Below are positions 7,074-15,100 of a stretch of 35,332 bases of DNA, one piece after another. A model generated the notes under the pieces. That model ran no database searches. It was not told the DNA's origin and worked only from the letters and a program-made list of their open reading frames with translations. Source of the DNA: JAYEHC01 sp964490635 (GTDB lineage Bacteria; Patescibacteriota; Minisyncoccia; JAHIHE01; JAGLIN01). The stretch spans positions 1 to 35,332 of the forward strand of contig CAZBCK010000002.1 in NCBI GenBank assembly GCA_964490635.1, in the 5' to 3' direction. The translations under genes and the position numbers were made by a program. Within the stretch, counting starts at the first letter, position 1, and every line of letters begins with the position of its first letter.

Positions 7074-8504
7074 ATGATCCTATACAACACCTACACAAAC
7101 AAAATAGAAAGATTCAAACCGGTTAAAAAAAACAAAGTTAGAATGTATAGCTGCGGACCGACTGTTTATGATTTTGTCCATATTGGAAATTTCAGAACTT
7201 TTTTGATGGCTGATTTTTTGCGCCGCGCCTTTGAATATTCAGGTTATCAGGTAAAGCATATTAAAAACATCACCGATGTTGGGCACTTAACCCAGGACGA
7301 TATAGAAGCCGGGGAAGACAAAATGATCAAAGCGGCAAAAAGAGAAAAGAAAAATCCTTATGACATTGCCAGATTTTACGAAAAAGCATTTCATCAAGAT
7401 GAAAACAAGTTAAATATTCTGCCCGCGCGCGAATTTCCAAGAGCGACGGAATATATAAAGGAAATGATCGCAATGATTGAAAAGCTTATTGCCGATGGTT
7501 ATGCCTATGAAATCAACGGATCGGTTTTTTATGACATTGAAAAATTCAAAGATTATGGAAAACTATCGGGAAATACTTTGGAGAATTTGAAAGTCGGAGC
7601 GCGACTGGAAAAACATCCTGACAAAAAAAACCACTATGATTTCGCGCTGTGGCTTAAAGCCGACCCATCTCATATTATGCAATGGGATTCTCCCTGGAGC
7701 CGCGGCTATCCCGGCTGGCATATAGAATGCTCCGCGATGAGCATAAAAAATCTGGGAGAAACATTGGATATTCACACCGGAGGAGAAGACAACACATTTC
7801 CCCATCACGAGGATGAGATCGCGCAATCGGAAGGCGCGACTGGGAAAAAATTTGTGAACTATTGGGTTCACGGGCGACACTTACTTGTTGATGGTAAAAA
7901 AATGTCAAAATCAAAAGGCAACTTTTATGTCTTGGCAGATATTAAAAAAAGAGGGTTCAATCCCCTTTCATTCAGATACCTATGCCTCACAACACACTAT
8001 CAGTCCCAACTTAATTTTACCTGGAAAAGTCTGGAGGCCAGTGAAAATGCTTTGAATAAATTGTATGATTTTATGACAATTCTCCCCCCTGATAAGGGGG
8101 GGTTAAGGGAGGTTAATTCACCCCTCACCCCGACCATCTCCTATAAGGAGAGGGAGTTGAATTCCCCTCTTGAGAGGAGCAAGGGACATGTTTACGAAGA
8201 AAAATTCCGGAAAGCACTGGAGAACAATCTTGATACGCCAAAAGCGTTGGCAACGGTTTGGGAAATGATTAAATCGAAAGAACTAAATTATGACGATAAA
8301 AAAACAAGTTTACTGAAATTTGATCAAGTTCTGGGATTGGGTCTGGATAAAGTTAGAAAAGAGAAAACTAAAATGCCTGAAAAAATAAAAGAGTTGATCA
8401 AACAAAGAGAGGAAGCGAGAAAAAATAAAAACTGGCAAAAAGCGGACGAATTGAGAGACAAAATAAAAAAAGAGGGCTATGCCATTCAAGACACGCCCGT
8501 TTAG
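7074..8504 (+). CDS. cysS: Cysteinyl-tRNA synthetase
   Basis: Class I aminoacyl-tRNA synthetase that charges tRNA-Cys. It shows HIGN (36-39) and KMSKS (276-280). A full zinc site is present (C27, C219, H244, E248), with the same spacing as the E. coli ligands. The Rossmann catalytic domain is followed by the DALR-type helical domain and a C-terminal KKNWQKADELRDKI helix. Length is 476 aa. Between KLYDFMT and YEEKFRKALENN the protein carries about 37 extra residues (336-372, Pro/Leu/Ser-rich) encoded by a CCCCT-type palindromic repeat, read in frame. The flanking catalytic and anticodon-binding parts look intact, so the enzyme is probably functional. A consensus-like promoter and a long hairpin leader lie upstream. 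Confidence 0.96.
   Translation: MILYNTYTNKIERFKPVKKNKVRMYSCGPTVYDFVHIGNFRTFLMADFLRRAFEYSGYQVKHIKNITDVGHLTQDDIEAGEDKMIKAAKREKKNPYDIARFYEKAFHQDENKLNILPAREFPRATEYIKEMIAMIEKLIADGYAYEINGSVFYDIEKFKDYGKLSGNTLENLKVGARLEKHPDKKNHYDFALWLKADPSHIMQWDSPWSRGYPGWHIECSAMSIKNLGETLDIHTGGEDNTFPHHEDEIAQSEGATGKKFVNYWVHGRHLLVDGKKMSKSKGNFYVLADIKKRGFNPLSFRYLCLTTHYQSQLNFTWKSLEASENALNKLYDFMTILPPDKGGLREVNSPLTPTISYKERELNSPLERSKGHVYEEKFRKALENNLDTPKALATVWEMIKSKELNYDDKKTSLLKFDQVLGLGLDKVRKEKTKMPEKIKELIKQREEARKNKNWQKADELRDKIKKEGYAIQDTPV
8080..8187. repeat. CCCCT-family palindromic repeat inserted in frame in cysS
   Basis: Contains CCCCCCTGATAAGGGGGG followed by TTAAGGGAGGTTAATTC, then a CTCC-TATAA-GGAG hairpin and a CCCCTCTTGAGAGGAG unit. 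The first part aligns with 34131-34180 inside another gene, and the last part with the arms of 6934-7046. About 108 bases, a multiple of three, read as residues 336-372 of CysS. Confidence 0.8.
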
Positions 8505-8511
8505 ATAAATT

Positions 8512-8730
8512 CTACTTTTTCCAAATTGAATGTAATATAAGCATTAGTATTACAAACATGAAAGATTGTATGATTATTATCTGGCACATCCCTCCATCTC
8601 CAAACAATATCACTCCTCTCCAAAACCTTTCCGGCGAAAGAAAGGAATAAACAAAACAAATTTCCGCGGGAGACAAAAGCACTACTACGGCTATCAGTGA
8701 TCGTTTTATCTTTATTTTGGTTTCTACCAT
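8512..8730 (-). CDS. Possible small membrane protein, 72 aa
   Basis: Unrecognised protein with a basic start (MVETKIKIKR), a hydrophobic segment (about 11-30), a Gly-rich middle and a second hydrophobic segment near the end (about 51-68, rich in Ile, Phe and Leu). No family is recognised. The case for a real gene is its control signals. On the minus strand GGAGG sits 7 bases before the ATG at 8730. Upstream of that is TTGACA (complement of 8780-8785), a 16-nt spacer and TACAGT (complement of 8758-8763). A longer frame over the same bases (8501-8785) lacks such signals. The gene lies just after cysS, in opposite orientation. Protein-level evidence is weak. Confidence 0.45.
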   Translation of the reverse strand: MVETKIKIKRSLIAVVVLLSPAEICFVYSFLSPERFWRGVILFGDGGMCQIIIIQSFMFVILMLILHSIWKK

Positions 8731-8757
8731 TTCTATACCTCCAATGTTGTTGATTGC

Positions 8758-8785
8758 ACTGTATCAAAAATATATATTTTGTCAA
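8758..8785 (-). promoter_or_regulatory. Promoter for the 72-aa small gene
   Basis: Minus-strand TTGACA, 16-nt spacer, TACAGT (4/6 match to TATAAT). The start would be near 8751, about 20 bases before the ATG and just upstream of GGAGG. Confidence 0.5.
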
Positions 8786-8811
8786 TGTCAGAATTCTGTC
8801 ATTCTTTCAGA

Positions 8812-9948
8812 TCAACCTCTGTAAATAATCTGATACGCTATTCCCAAAATAAAAACGAACATCATCAAAGCAGAAACAATTTTTGGAACATTTATTTCAT
8901 AGGCCGGTTTTAAATCTCCGGTTTTTTTTGCTTTGTAAAATATGATGATGATAAAAATTCCAACAAAACCGCCGGCAACACCTCCCGTAAAATTTATTAT
9001 GGCAATAAAATCGCGAAATCCTAGAATAAAAATCAGGGCGGGAACAAAACAAGCCAGCGCCCACGATTTGTTTTTGCTAAGATGAAAATCATACCAAAAT
9101 ATTTCTTTAAGATTTATGCCTATTATCAGATAGGAAGTTGCCACGGCAAAAAGACCAAAGATCAGCCCGAGAGTCACTATGCCATTTCCCATAAATTGAC
9201 TCAGACCGGAAAATGTTTCTTCTGAAGTATCAGGTCCGGTAATTCCAACTACTACCGCCATAAACAAAGCATAGATAATCACTATTGCGATACCGCTTGT
9301 AATAATTGCGCTTTTAATTTTTCTTTGGCGTTTCTTCATTATATGCTCAAGTTCAGGAACAGCCGAAATAAAACTCAATGAAAAAAGTATTACTCCAAAG
9401 GGCAGAAAGAACTGGGAAGGATTATAAGAAAGCAAATTATTCACATCAACAAAAACAATTCCTTTCGCGAAAATTCCTGACATTGCTATCAGAATGAACG
9501 CTACCATCAACAATTCTATGATGCTCACAAACTTCAGATTAATATAGATTCCGATAGAGATAAACGCGAATATTATCAAACCATAGATAAATTCGCTCCC
9601 CCCGAAATAACCTGAGAGCAAAGTATTTAGAAACACTCCTCCGATAATTATGTAAGCCAAAACATTCGCATATAAAGAAAAAAGTGTTATCAGTGTCGCT
9701 GCTCTTTTCCCGTTCTTCCCGATATATTTTTCGCAATAGCCAACAAGCCGCCCTTTATCAGTTGTTCTGAGAGTTACCTCTCCATACATCAGCCCCAATA
9801 AGATCATTATCGCGCCTAAGATCACAAGAAGAATCAGAGCGGGAATAAATCCTGCTTTAGAGGTAACATAAGGCAATCCAAAAACACCTGCGCCTACCGC
9901 GGTACCGATAAGAGTTGAAACAGCATAGATATGGTTTTTGTTCAGCAT
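8812..9948 (-). CDS. Amino acid permease, aromatic amino acid transporter (HAAAP/APC) type
   Basis: A 378-aa integral membrane protein with about 11 hydrophobic helices. The first helix carries the glycine-rich GTAVGAGVFGLPY (about 15-27), the broken-helix substrate and ion site of APC-fold transporters. FLPFGVILFSLSFISAVPELEHIMKKRQRKI (split around residues 182-212) matches the central part of Tyr/Trp and Ser permeases. It probably imports an aromatic or other neutral amino acid with a cation; the substrate cannot be read from sequence. This fits a host-dependent organism with few biosynthetic genes. The region upstream of the start contains only a partial palindromic repeat, and I see no good promoter. 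Confidence 0.85.
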   Translation of the reverse strand: MLNKNHIYAVSTLIGTAVGAGVFGLPYVTSKAGFIPALILLVILGAIMILLGLMYGEVTLRTTDKGRLVGYCEKYIGKNGKRAATLITLFSLYANVLAYIIIGGVFLNTLLSGYFGGSEFIYGLIIFAFISIGIYINLKFVSIIELLMVAFILIAMSGIFAKGIVFVDVNNLLSYNPSQFFLPFGVILFSLSFISAVPELEHIMKKRQRKIKSAIITSGIAIVIIYALFMAVVVGITGPDTSEETFSGLSQFMGNGIVTLGLIFGLFAVATSYLIIGINLKEIFWYDFHLSKNKSWALACFVPALIFILGFRDFIAIINFTGGVAGGFVGIFIIIIFYKAKKTGDLKPAYEINVPKIVSALMMFVFILGIAYQIIYRG

Positions 9949-9973
9949 AATTTATTTCTATTTTTAATTATCT

Positions 9974-9997
9974 CGTAGAGACAGCGATTTATCGGAG
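9974..9997. repeat. Partial GTAGAGAC-type palindromic repeat
   Basis: CGTAGAGACAGCGATTTATCG is a half-element of the GCGATTTATCGC variant of the palindrome family seen at 15429, 15622 and 15742. It lies upstream of the permease start and 27 bases from a full palindrome of the other variant. Confidence 0.6.
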
Positions 9998-10009
9998 TGT
10001 TTTGAATTA

Positions 10010-10345
10010 TCACATGTGTGTCGCGTAGAGACGAGGCATTGCCTCGTCTCTACGGCAACAATTGAAATTATTTATTCCAATAATGCCGTGGATATGGTTT
10101 GGCATTATAATAAATTCATTCAATTCCACAAACGGAAAATGTTTGGGAATTTCCTGCCAATATTTTTTAGCGATTTTTCCAATTTCTGATAAATTCATTT
10201 TCCCGTCTGTTATATTTCCAAAAAACGGTTCCATATTTTTTGTGCAGATGGTTACAAAATACCAGCCATCATTAGTATAATCCCAATCCAATTTCCGCGC
10301 TGATTTTATGCGATATCTATTTTTGAATTTATTTTCCGTTTCCAT
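10010..10345 (-). pseudogene. Truncated REP-associated (Y1/RAYT) transposase
   Basis: The N-terminal half of a Y1-type (IS200/RAYT) transposase. It includes GWYFVTICTKN (27-37), FFGNITDGKMNLSEIGKIAKKYWQEIPKHFP (split around 41-71) and the metal-binding HUH motif in MPNHIHGIIG (81-90, with H84 and H86). The reading frame then runs straight into a palindromic repeat, whose translation (RRDEAMPRLY) forms the tail. Only 111 residues remain. The helix bearing the catalytic tyrosine, normally 40-60 residues further on, is missing, so it should be inactive. The frame is open upstream to 10447, but that part is also repeat sequence; the ATG at 10345 gives the natural start. Palindromes of the same family lie on both sides, the typical RAYT/REP arrangement. 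Confidence 0.85.
10024..10054. repeat. GTAGAGACGAGGC palindrome at the broken end of the RAYT gene
   Basis: A perfect 14-base arm, CGTAGAGACGAGGC, a 3-base loop (ATT) and its complement. It forms the end of the truncated transposase reading frame. Confidence 0.85.
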
Positions 10346-10376
10346 AAATGAATTATACCACATTTTCACAAATGTT

Positions 10377-10424
10377 CGTAGAGACGAGGCAATGCCTCGT
10401 CTCAGGCATTGCCTCGTCTCTACG
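10377..10424. repeat. One and a half GTAGAGACGAGGC palindromes upstream of the RAYT remnant
   Basis: A palindrome with arms GAGACGAGGC and its complement is followed directly by a second right half, AGGCATTGCCTCGTCTC, ending in TACG. It lies about 30 bases upstream of the transposase start. With 10024-10054 it brackets the gene. Confidence 0.8.
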
Positions 10425-10458
10425 GCGATACGGCAATGCAGCAACATATTTCCCCATA

Positions 10459-10560
10459 CAAAAACACCCCCGATTTCTCGGGATGTTTTTTGGGTTTGGG
10501 GAAATAACCTTTATCGCTATTTCCGAACAGCCGATTTTTTGGAGAGGTTGGGAAAGTATT
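10459..10560. repeat. Terminator-like repeat, copy A (no internal palindrome)
   Basis: A hairpin with CCCCGA/TCGGGA arms and a 4-base loop is flanked by A- and T-runs (bidirectional terminator form). It is followed by GGGTTTGGGGAAATAA and, after about 10 bases, TATTTCCGAAC and GCCGATTT. It follows the 3' end of the DUF2283 gene on the minus strand. Compared with copies B and D it lacks about 25 bases corresponding to a GTAGAGAC-type palindrome. Confidence 0.75.
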
Positions 10561-10563
10561 AGG

Positions 10564-10779
10564 CTATCTTACTTTTTCAGCAACTAAAAAGCTTTCAAGA
10601 TAAGTTTTCTCTTTTTCAAATTCATTTAAATTAACATTCATTATTTCTATTCTGGCAATATTTCCGTCTTTGTCGTAATCTACAACTACATTTTTTTGCG
10701 CGTCAGAATCAACGCTTTTTTTGTTGCTAACTTTTATGGTTAGTATTCCCGTTTCTTGATCGTAATTTATTTTTGGCAT
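10564..10779 (-). CDS. DUF2283 protein, probable antitoxin partner
   Basis: A 71-aa DUF2283 protein. It begins MPKINYDQETGILTIKVSN and contains VVVDYDKDGNIARIEIMN (about 37-54), the family's beta-strand signature. The frame is open upstream, but the ATG at 10779 gives the canonical family start and lies 5 bases after the stop of the DUF4258 gene. DUF2283 genes are frequently paired with DUF4258 genes, and the pair is predicted to be a toxin-antitoxin-like module. The function is inferred from that association. A terminator-like repeat follows immediately. Confidence 0.85.
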   Translation of the reverse strand: MPKINYDQETGILTIKVSNKKSVDSDAQKNVVVDYDKDGNIARIEIMNVNLNEFEKEKTYLESFLVAEKVR

Positions 10780-10784
10780 AATTT

Positions 10785-11045
10785 TTAATAATATTTGCTT
10801 ATTTTTGATGTGTCTATAATAGTGATTATTCTTATAACTCTTTTTTCTTTTTCGCAAACTATCATTAATAAATGATCTGTTTTTAGTTTTTCGTTATAAT
10901 AAATTTTCTTGATTAAAAATCTTTTATTATTTTGAGATGATCTATCTATTTTATCAGGATAATAAATTGCGTCCTTTAACTCTTTTTTGCTTATCGCTCT
11001 TTCCTCCGCGCGTTCTAGAGAATGCTTTGTAAAAACAATTTTCAT
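10785..11045 (-). CDS. DUF4258 protein, probable toxin partner
   Basis: An 86-aa DUF4258 protein: IVFTKHSLERAEERAISKKE (3-22) followed by RFLIKKIYYNEKLKTDHLLMIVCEKEKRVIRIITII. The KHSLERAEER helix with conserved His and Arg is the family signature and recalls RelE/BrnT-like small toxins. It is the first gene of a two-gene operon with DUF2283 (5-base gap), driven by a perfect promoter at 11078-11105 with a ~26-nt leader. No strong ribosome-binding site is seen. The toxin role is inferred from family and pairing. Confidence 0.85.
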   Translation of the reverse strand: MKIVFTKHSLERAEERAISKKELKDAIYYPDKIDRSSQNNKRFLIKKIYYNEKLKTDHLLMIVCEKEKRVIRIITIIDTSKISKYY

Positions 11046-11077
11046 TTGTAAAAATTAAATTTTTTACTTCTGCCTTT

Positions 11078-11105
11078 ATTATACAAAATCAAAAGATAAT
11101 GTCAA
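11078..11105 (-). promoter_or_regulatory. Consensus promoter of the DUF4258/DUF2283 pair
   Basis: Minus-strand TTGACA (complement of 11100-11105), a 16-nt spacer and TATAAT (complement of 11078-11083), both perfect. The start is near 11071, about 26 bases before the ATG. Confidence 0.75.
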
Positions 11106-11112
11106 CACGAAT

Positions 11113-11235
11113 TCAAAAACACCCCGATTTCTCGGGGTGTTTTTTGGGTTTGGGGAAATAATTGTACAGACGGCGATTTATCGCGTCTCCACCGTATTAT
11201 TTCCGAACCTGCCGATTTGAGCTATCGGGAAATTA
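11113..11235. repeat. Terminator-like repeat, copy B (with nested palindrome)
   Basis: CAAAAACACCCCGA, TTTC, TCGGGGTGTTTTTTG forms a bidirectional-terminator hairpin (GAAA loop on the minus strand). It is followed by GGGTTTGGGGAAATAAT, a nested palindrome (11166-11189) and ATTATTTCCGAACCTGCCG. It lies just after the 3' end of the PIN gene (minus strand) and is nearly the same as copy D at 12006-12130, in the same orientation. Confidence 0.85.
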
Positions 11236-11610
11236 TTACAAGAACTTTTTAGCTAAAGAAATCATTTGAGAATCAAAAGTAATTAAATCTAAATCTAATT
11301 TTTTAGATAAGAATACCAAAGAAATATCAACAAAGGAAATTTTTTTATCAATTTTTCTAAAAAATTCTATCTCGGGTTTTAATTCATTCTCAAATAAAAC
11401 GATATCTTTATTATCTTCTATATAATCCAAAAAGTTATTTGCTTGCTTTTTAGAATGCTTATAAGTCAAAACGCTTGTGACTTCAACGATAATATTGTAT
11501 GGCAAATAAATCTTGCCTTCTAATTTTGGAATAATTTCTTCGGCTTTTTGATGATTAGAATCAAATTCTAAAAACAACGCCACCCAAACCGAACTGTCTA
11601 TTAAATACAT
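11236..11610 (-). CDS. PIN-domain (VapC-like) ribonuclease toxin
   Basis: A 124-aa PIN-domain protein. The four acidic active-site positions are visible: D5 (MYLIDSSVW), E43 (IIVEVTSVL), D95 (FVDISLVFLS) and D113 (LITFDSQM). They would bind divalent metal for RNA cleavage, typically of tRNA or rRNA in VapC toxins. It starts 8 bases after the stop of a 70-aa gene, the layout of a VapBC-like pair with the antitoxin first. The module lies between two direct copies of a terminator-like repeat. The PIN call is solid; the toxin role is inferred. Confidence 0.88.
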   Translation of the reverse strand: MYLIDSSVWVALFLEFDSNHQKAEEIIPKLEGKIYLPYNIIVEVTSVLTYKHSKKQANNFLDYIEDNKDIVLFENELKPEIEFFRKIDKKISFVDISLVFLSKKLDLDLITFDSQMISLAKKFL

Positions 11611-11618
11611 AATTTTAT

Positions 11619-11831
11619 TTAGTACAAAATTTTATCAATATTTTCGCTGATATTTTCTTCTTTATTTTTAACAGGGATTATATAATCTCGCCAGCTATTT
11701 TTATTTTTTTTAAAATTAAATCCATTGCCGAAAGAGAATATATAAACATTCATATATTCTTTTATTCTATCAATATTTATTTCTTGTTCTGTTTTGATAT
11801 TTACAGACATATTTTTTAATTTATTTCTCAT
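11619..11831 (-). CDS. Small partner of the PIN toxin, putative antitoxin
   Basis: An unrecognised 70-aa, Lys/Asn/Glu-rich protein. It contains ISFGNGFN-like and SWRDYIIPVK stretches but no recognisable AbrB, RHH or Phd DNA-binding domain. The antitoxin role is inferred from its position directly before the PIN gene (8-base gap) and its size. Two starts are possible: the ATG at 11831, coinciding with the predicted transcription start (leaderless), or the ATG at 11810 (63 aa) with a ~21-nt leader. Neither has a clear ribosome-binding site. Confidence 0.65.
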   Translation of the reverse strand: MRNKLKNMSVNIKTEQEINIDRIKEYMNVYIFSFGNGFNFKKNKNSWRDYIIPVKNKEENISENIDKILY

Positions 11832-11837
11832 AGTCCC

Positions 11838-11866
11838 ATACTATCAAATCCAAATGCTGGTGTCAA
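11838..11866 (-). promoter_or_regulatory. Promoter of the PIN toxin-antitoxin pair
   Basis: Minus-strand TTGACA (complement of 11861-11866), a 17-nt spacer and TAGTAT (complement of 11838-11843, 4/6). The predicted start is near 11831, at the first ATG. Confidence 0.6.
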
Positions 11867-11875
11867 TTTTTTTGT

Positions 11876-11905
11876 CCCATTCAAAAACACCCCGATTTCT
11901 CGGGG
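11876..11905. repeat. Terminator-like repeat, copy C (cut by the assembly gap)
   Basis: The first 30 bases of the repeat, up to CGGGG, before the run of N. They are identical to 12006-12035 on the other side of the gap. Confidence 0.85.
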
Positions 11906-12005
11906 NNNNNNNNNNNNNNNNNNNNNNNNNNNNNNNNNNNNNNNNNNNNNNNNNNNNNNNNNNNNNNNNNNNNNNNNNNNNNNNNNNNNNNNNNNNNNNN
12001 NNNNN
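11906..12005. other. Assembly gap (100 N)
   Basis: Exactly 100 N, a conventional scaffold-gap length. Both sides carry the same 30 bases of a dispersed repeat, so assembly probably broke at the repeat. The true gap may be shorter, of zero length or much longer. Confidence 0.98.
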
Positions 12006-12130
12006 CCCATTCAAAAACACCCCGATTTCTCGGGGCGTTTTTTGGGTTTGGGGAAATAATTGTACAGACGCCGATTTATCGCGTCTCCACCATATTATTT
12101 CCGAACCTGTCGATTTTAGCTATCGAGAAA
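12006..12130. repeat. Terminator-like repeat, copy D (with nested palindrome)
   Basis: Same structure and orientation as copy B, with nested GTAGAC-type palindrome at 12064-12088. On the minus strand it follows the stop of the 1078-aa surface protein by about 15 bases. There the hairpin (CCCCGA, GAAA, TCGGGG, T-run) would terminate that transcript. Confidence 0.85.
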
Positions 12131-12144
12131 CTGTTAGAATCGGA

Positions 12145-15100
12145 CTAGTATTCAAGCTCTGATTCAATTAACGCGCCTTCCAGATAAGTAGAGGTGAAGA
12201 AATCATCAACCCATTCAAGATCAGTGTCTGCGTCTCCATCAAGAGATCCATCCCACCACTCAAGATCATCAGTAGCATTAACCTTAACAGTTAATTTATC
12301 ATCTTCAGTCCAGTCTCCTGAAACAGTATTACCAACCATAACAAAGGTTTGAGATGAGCCGTCGCTAATTCTTCCAAGAGTTTCACTCAAGAAAGGAACG
12401 ACTAAGGTAGCTTCATTTAAGAAAACTACATCTCCTACAATTGCTGTATTATCATAGACAGTCGGAACTGTACCATCAAGTTTTTTAACCAAGGCATAAG
12501 TATCTGCATCTGTACCATCACTTTTTCCTAATCTCACTACAACGACAGGATCATCTACATCACCATCATTACCAGTTTCAACTAAAATCACATCGCCAAT
12601 TGATAGACCATGAACTCCGGTAAACTGAAGCAAATTACCTGGCTCATCTCCCCCGTCCCCAGCTTCATCAGTATCAATTTCATAAGCACCATTAGTAGGA
12701 GCAGTATTCTCTAATTTAGCAACAATTGTACCTGATGTATTGCCTCTTCTTAATACTAATTTTTCAGTACCGGTAATAGTTCGGTCACTAGTAACATCTA
12801 TTCTTATGCTATTCGCATAAGTTCTGTATGCTCCAGATTCTTCAGAAATGGTCATAGACATTATTTCTTCTTCCTGACTGCCATTCAAAGTTCTGTCCTG
12901 ATTCTCATCGCTAGCTTCCAAAGAAGCAATTGACCTTCTTAATTCCACCGTTTCAGCAGTCTCAGCGACTGGATCATCTGTGGTTTCAGAAGTACCATCA
13001 TAATAAGTAACAGTATTAAGAGTAGCGGTATTTTCAGTTCCTGAAACAGCGCCGGAAGCACCGGAAGCGTGTGCTCTGAAAGTATATTCAAGAGCCAACT
13101 CATAAATATCACCTGCTTCCAGTTCCCAATCAAGATTATCAACACCATCATAACCATCTACATCACCATCATTACCAAACCATACATCACTATCTTTTAC
13201 ACTTCTTGTAACAGATTCAATTTCAGAATCATCTTTGTAAAGTTTAAGGGTAGCAGAGTTAATGTTGCCTAGGAAATCAGCATCATTCAGGGAATTGGTA
13301 AATTCCACATCTCTAATATCCACATTTCCATTATCAGCTTCTAATTCCCATCTGCCAATTTCTTTCGTATCACTCATTGCAACCATTTGGGCAACAGGCG
13401 TTTCAGCAGACAAAGCAACATCAAGGGTAACTGTAGTTGGCACTAAACTATACCCATCAGGCAATGTAGTGCTATCTGTACTGTTAGAGTCAAGTAATTC
13501 ATACTGAATATCAACATAAGTACCAGCACCACCGTCATTAGCAATATGGAACTCGTCAGCATCTGTTACATTAGCATGTGTAAGATCAGCAACTATTTCT
13601 ACTACGGCTGTCTCACCCAAGTTAATGGTAAAAGTATTTCCAAAATCAAAACCACTATCAGTATCATCAACTAGGGTAGTGATTGTGGAACCTTTTTGAG
13701 AACCATCAACCAATAATTTTACATTTTCAAGAGTAACATCGTTTGTATTAACATCTACATTTTGGAATCCAAGACTTTCAACTTTTATTCTCTCGCCGCC
13801 AGCAGTAAAGTCATATCTGGCAAGCACTACTTCATCTTCTCCATCAGCAACATTTCCCAAAGGAGAATCGTCAGCCAACTCTACTGTAAAGTCACCAGCC
13901 TCTATATCTTGAAGAATCTGATAACTGTCAGGATTAGCAGGAACTTTAACTTCTTGCTCTTGATCTACAAAAGAGAAATCAAAAACTTCGTCTCCTGTAA
14001 ACTTAAAGTCTCTGCCTGCGCCACCCATAATATCACCTTTGATATAGAATGTATAGTTGTCTTCTTCAAGATCTAAATCAAGATCATCAAAAACAACCAT
14101 TTTGCTGTCAGTCATACTTTCTACAGAAGCAACAACGCTGTCATCGCTGTCATCAACCAATTCAAAATTGGCTAAATCGTTAGCGCTAAGTGATCCAACA
14201 ACAGTAAACGCTAATTTCTCAGCAACTACATCATTGATATTAACATCAATTGTAATTTCAGCTAATTGCTCGTCCTTAGTTCCAATCTCAAGGTTGGTAA
14301 CATTTTCGTTTTCAACTGTTACATCAACTGTAGCTAAATCTACATCAGCTATATTCATTGTATTTCCATTGATTGGGAAACTTCCTTCTACTTCAGCTCC
14401 ATCAGTTGTAATATCATCAGCTGAATCAATTCCAATACTAACAGTATCACCATCTGTGTCATCACTATCTATATCAACCATTACTTCAACTTCGGCGGTA
14501 TCACCAGCCTCAATTGTAAATGGCGTGCTGAAAACAAACATTTTTGATTCGGTATTACTTGGACCGTAATCAACCATTTCTCCGTCTACGAAAAGATACA
14601 TTTCATCAATATCAGCGTCAGCTATAAAACCGCTTCGTTTGAAAGTTATTGATTCAACAACAGTATCTTCCTCAGCAGTCATATTATATTTCACTAACGG
14701 CGCTTGAAGTTGATAAGTATTGTTAGTACCATCAACCAAAATGTAACCAGCGGCCGGAGTACTGGCGCTTAAAGCAACAGTCAATCCGCTTCCTTCTGAA
14801 GTGCCTTCTGGCAGAGTCCCATCACTATAATAAGCTTCTAATTCAGTAGTAGTCGTTATATCCCCAACAGCGTTATAATTTCCGCCATCGGTTGAATTAA
14901 TCGTATAGATTGAATCCGCGTCAGAACCTGTAGCGCCTAAGAAATCCTCAGCAGATAGATTAATCCAACTCTTTGAGCCAATATCTCCATCAGGAGTCAT
15001 CGCGTAGACTTTTTCGTCAGGATCACCATCAACTCGGACCAAGCCGGAAGTTGTGTACTCATCCATTACAGATTGAGAAACGGTCTGAATGTCTTCCCAA

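Noticed and set aside
10308..10587. Plus-strand reading frames containing RRDEAMPRLRH-like peptides
   Set aside because: They run through the palindromic repeat and the terminator-like repeat; composition is that of repeat DNA, with no gene context.
10459..12130. Calling the toxin-antitoxin array an integron
   Set aside because: No integrase and no attC-type structure with the usual conserved ends; only the cassette-like punctuation supports the analogy.
14057..14569. Ser/Thr-rich reading frame on the plus strand (170 codons)
   Set aside because: It is the complement of the acidic Asp/Thr-rich surface-protein gene, whose codon pattern opens the opposite strand; no start signals.
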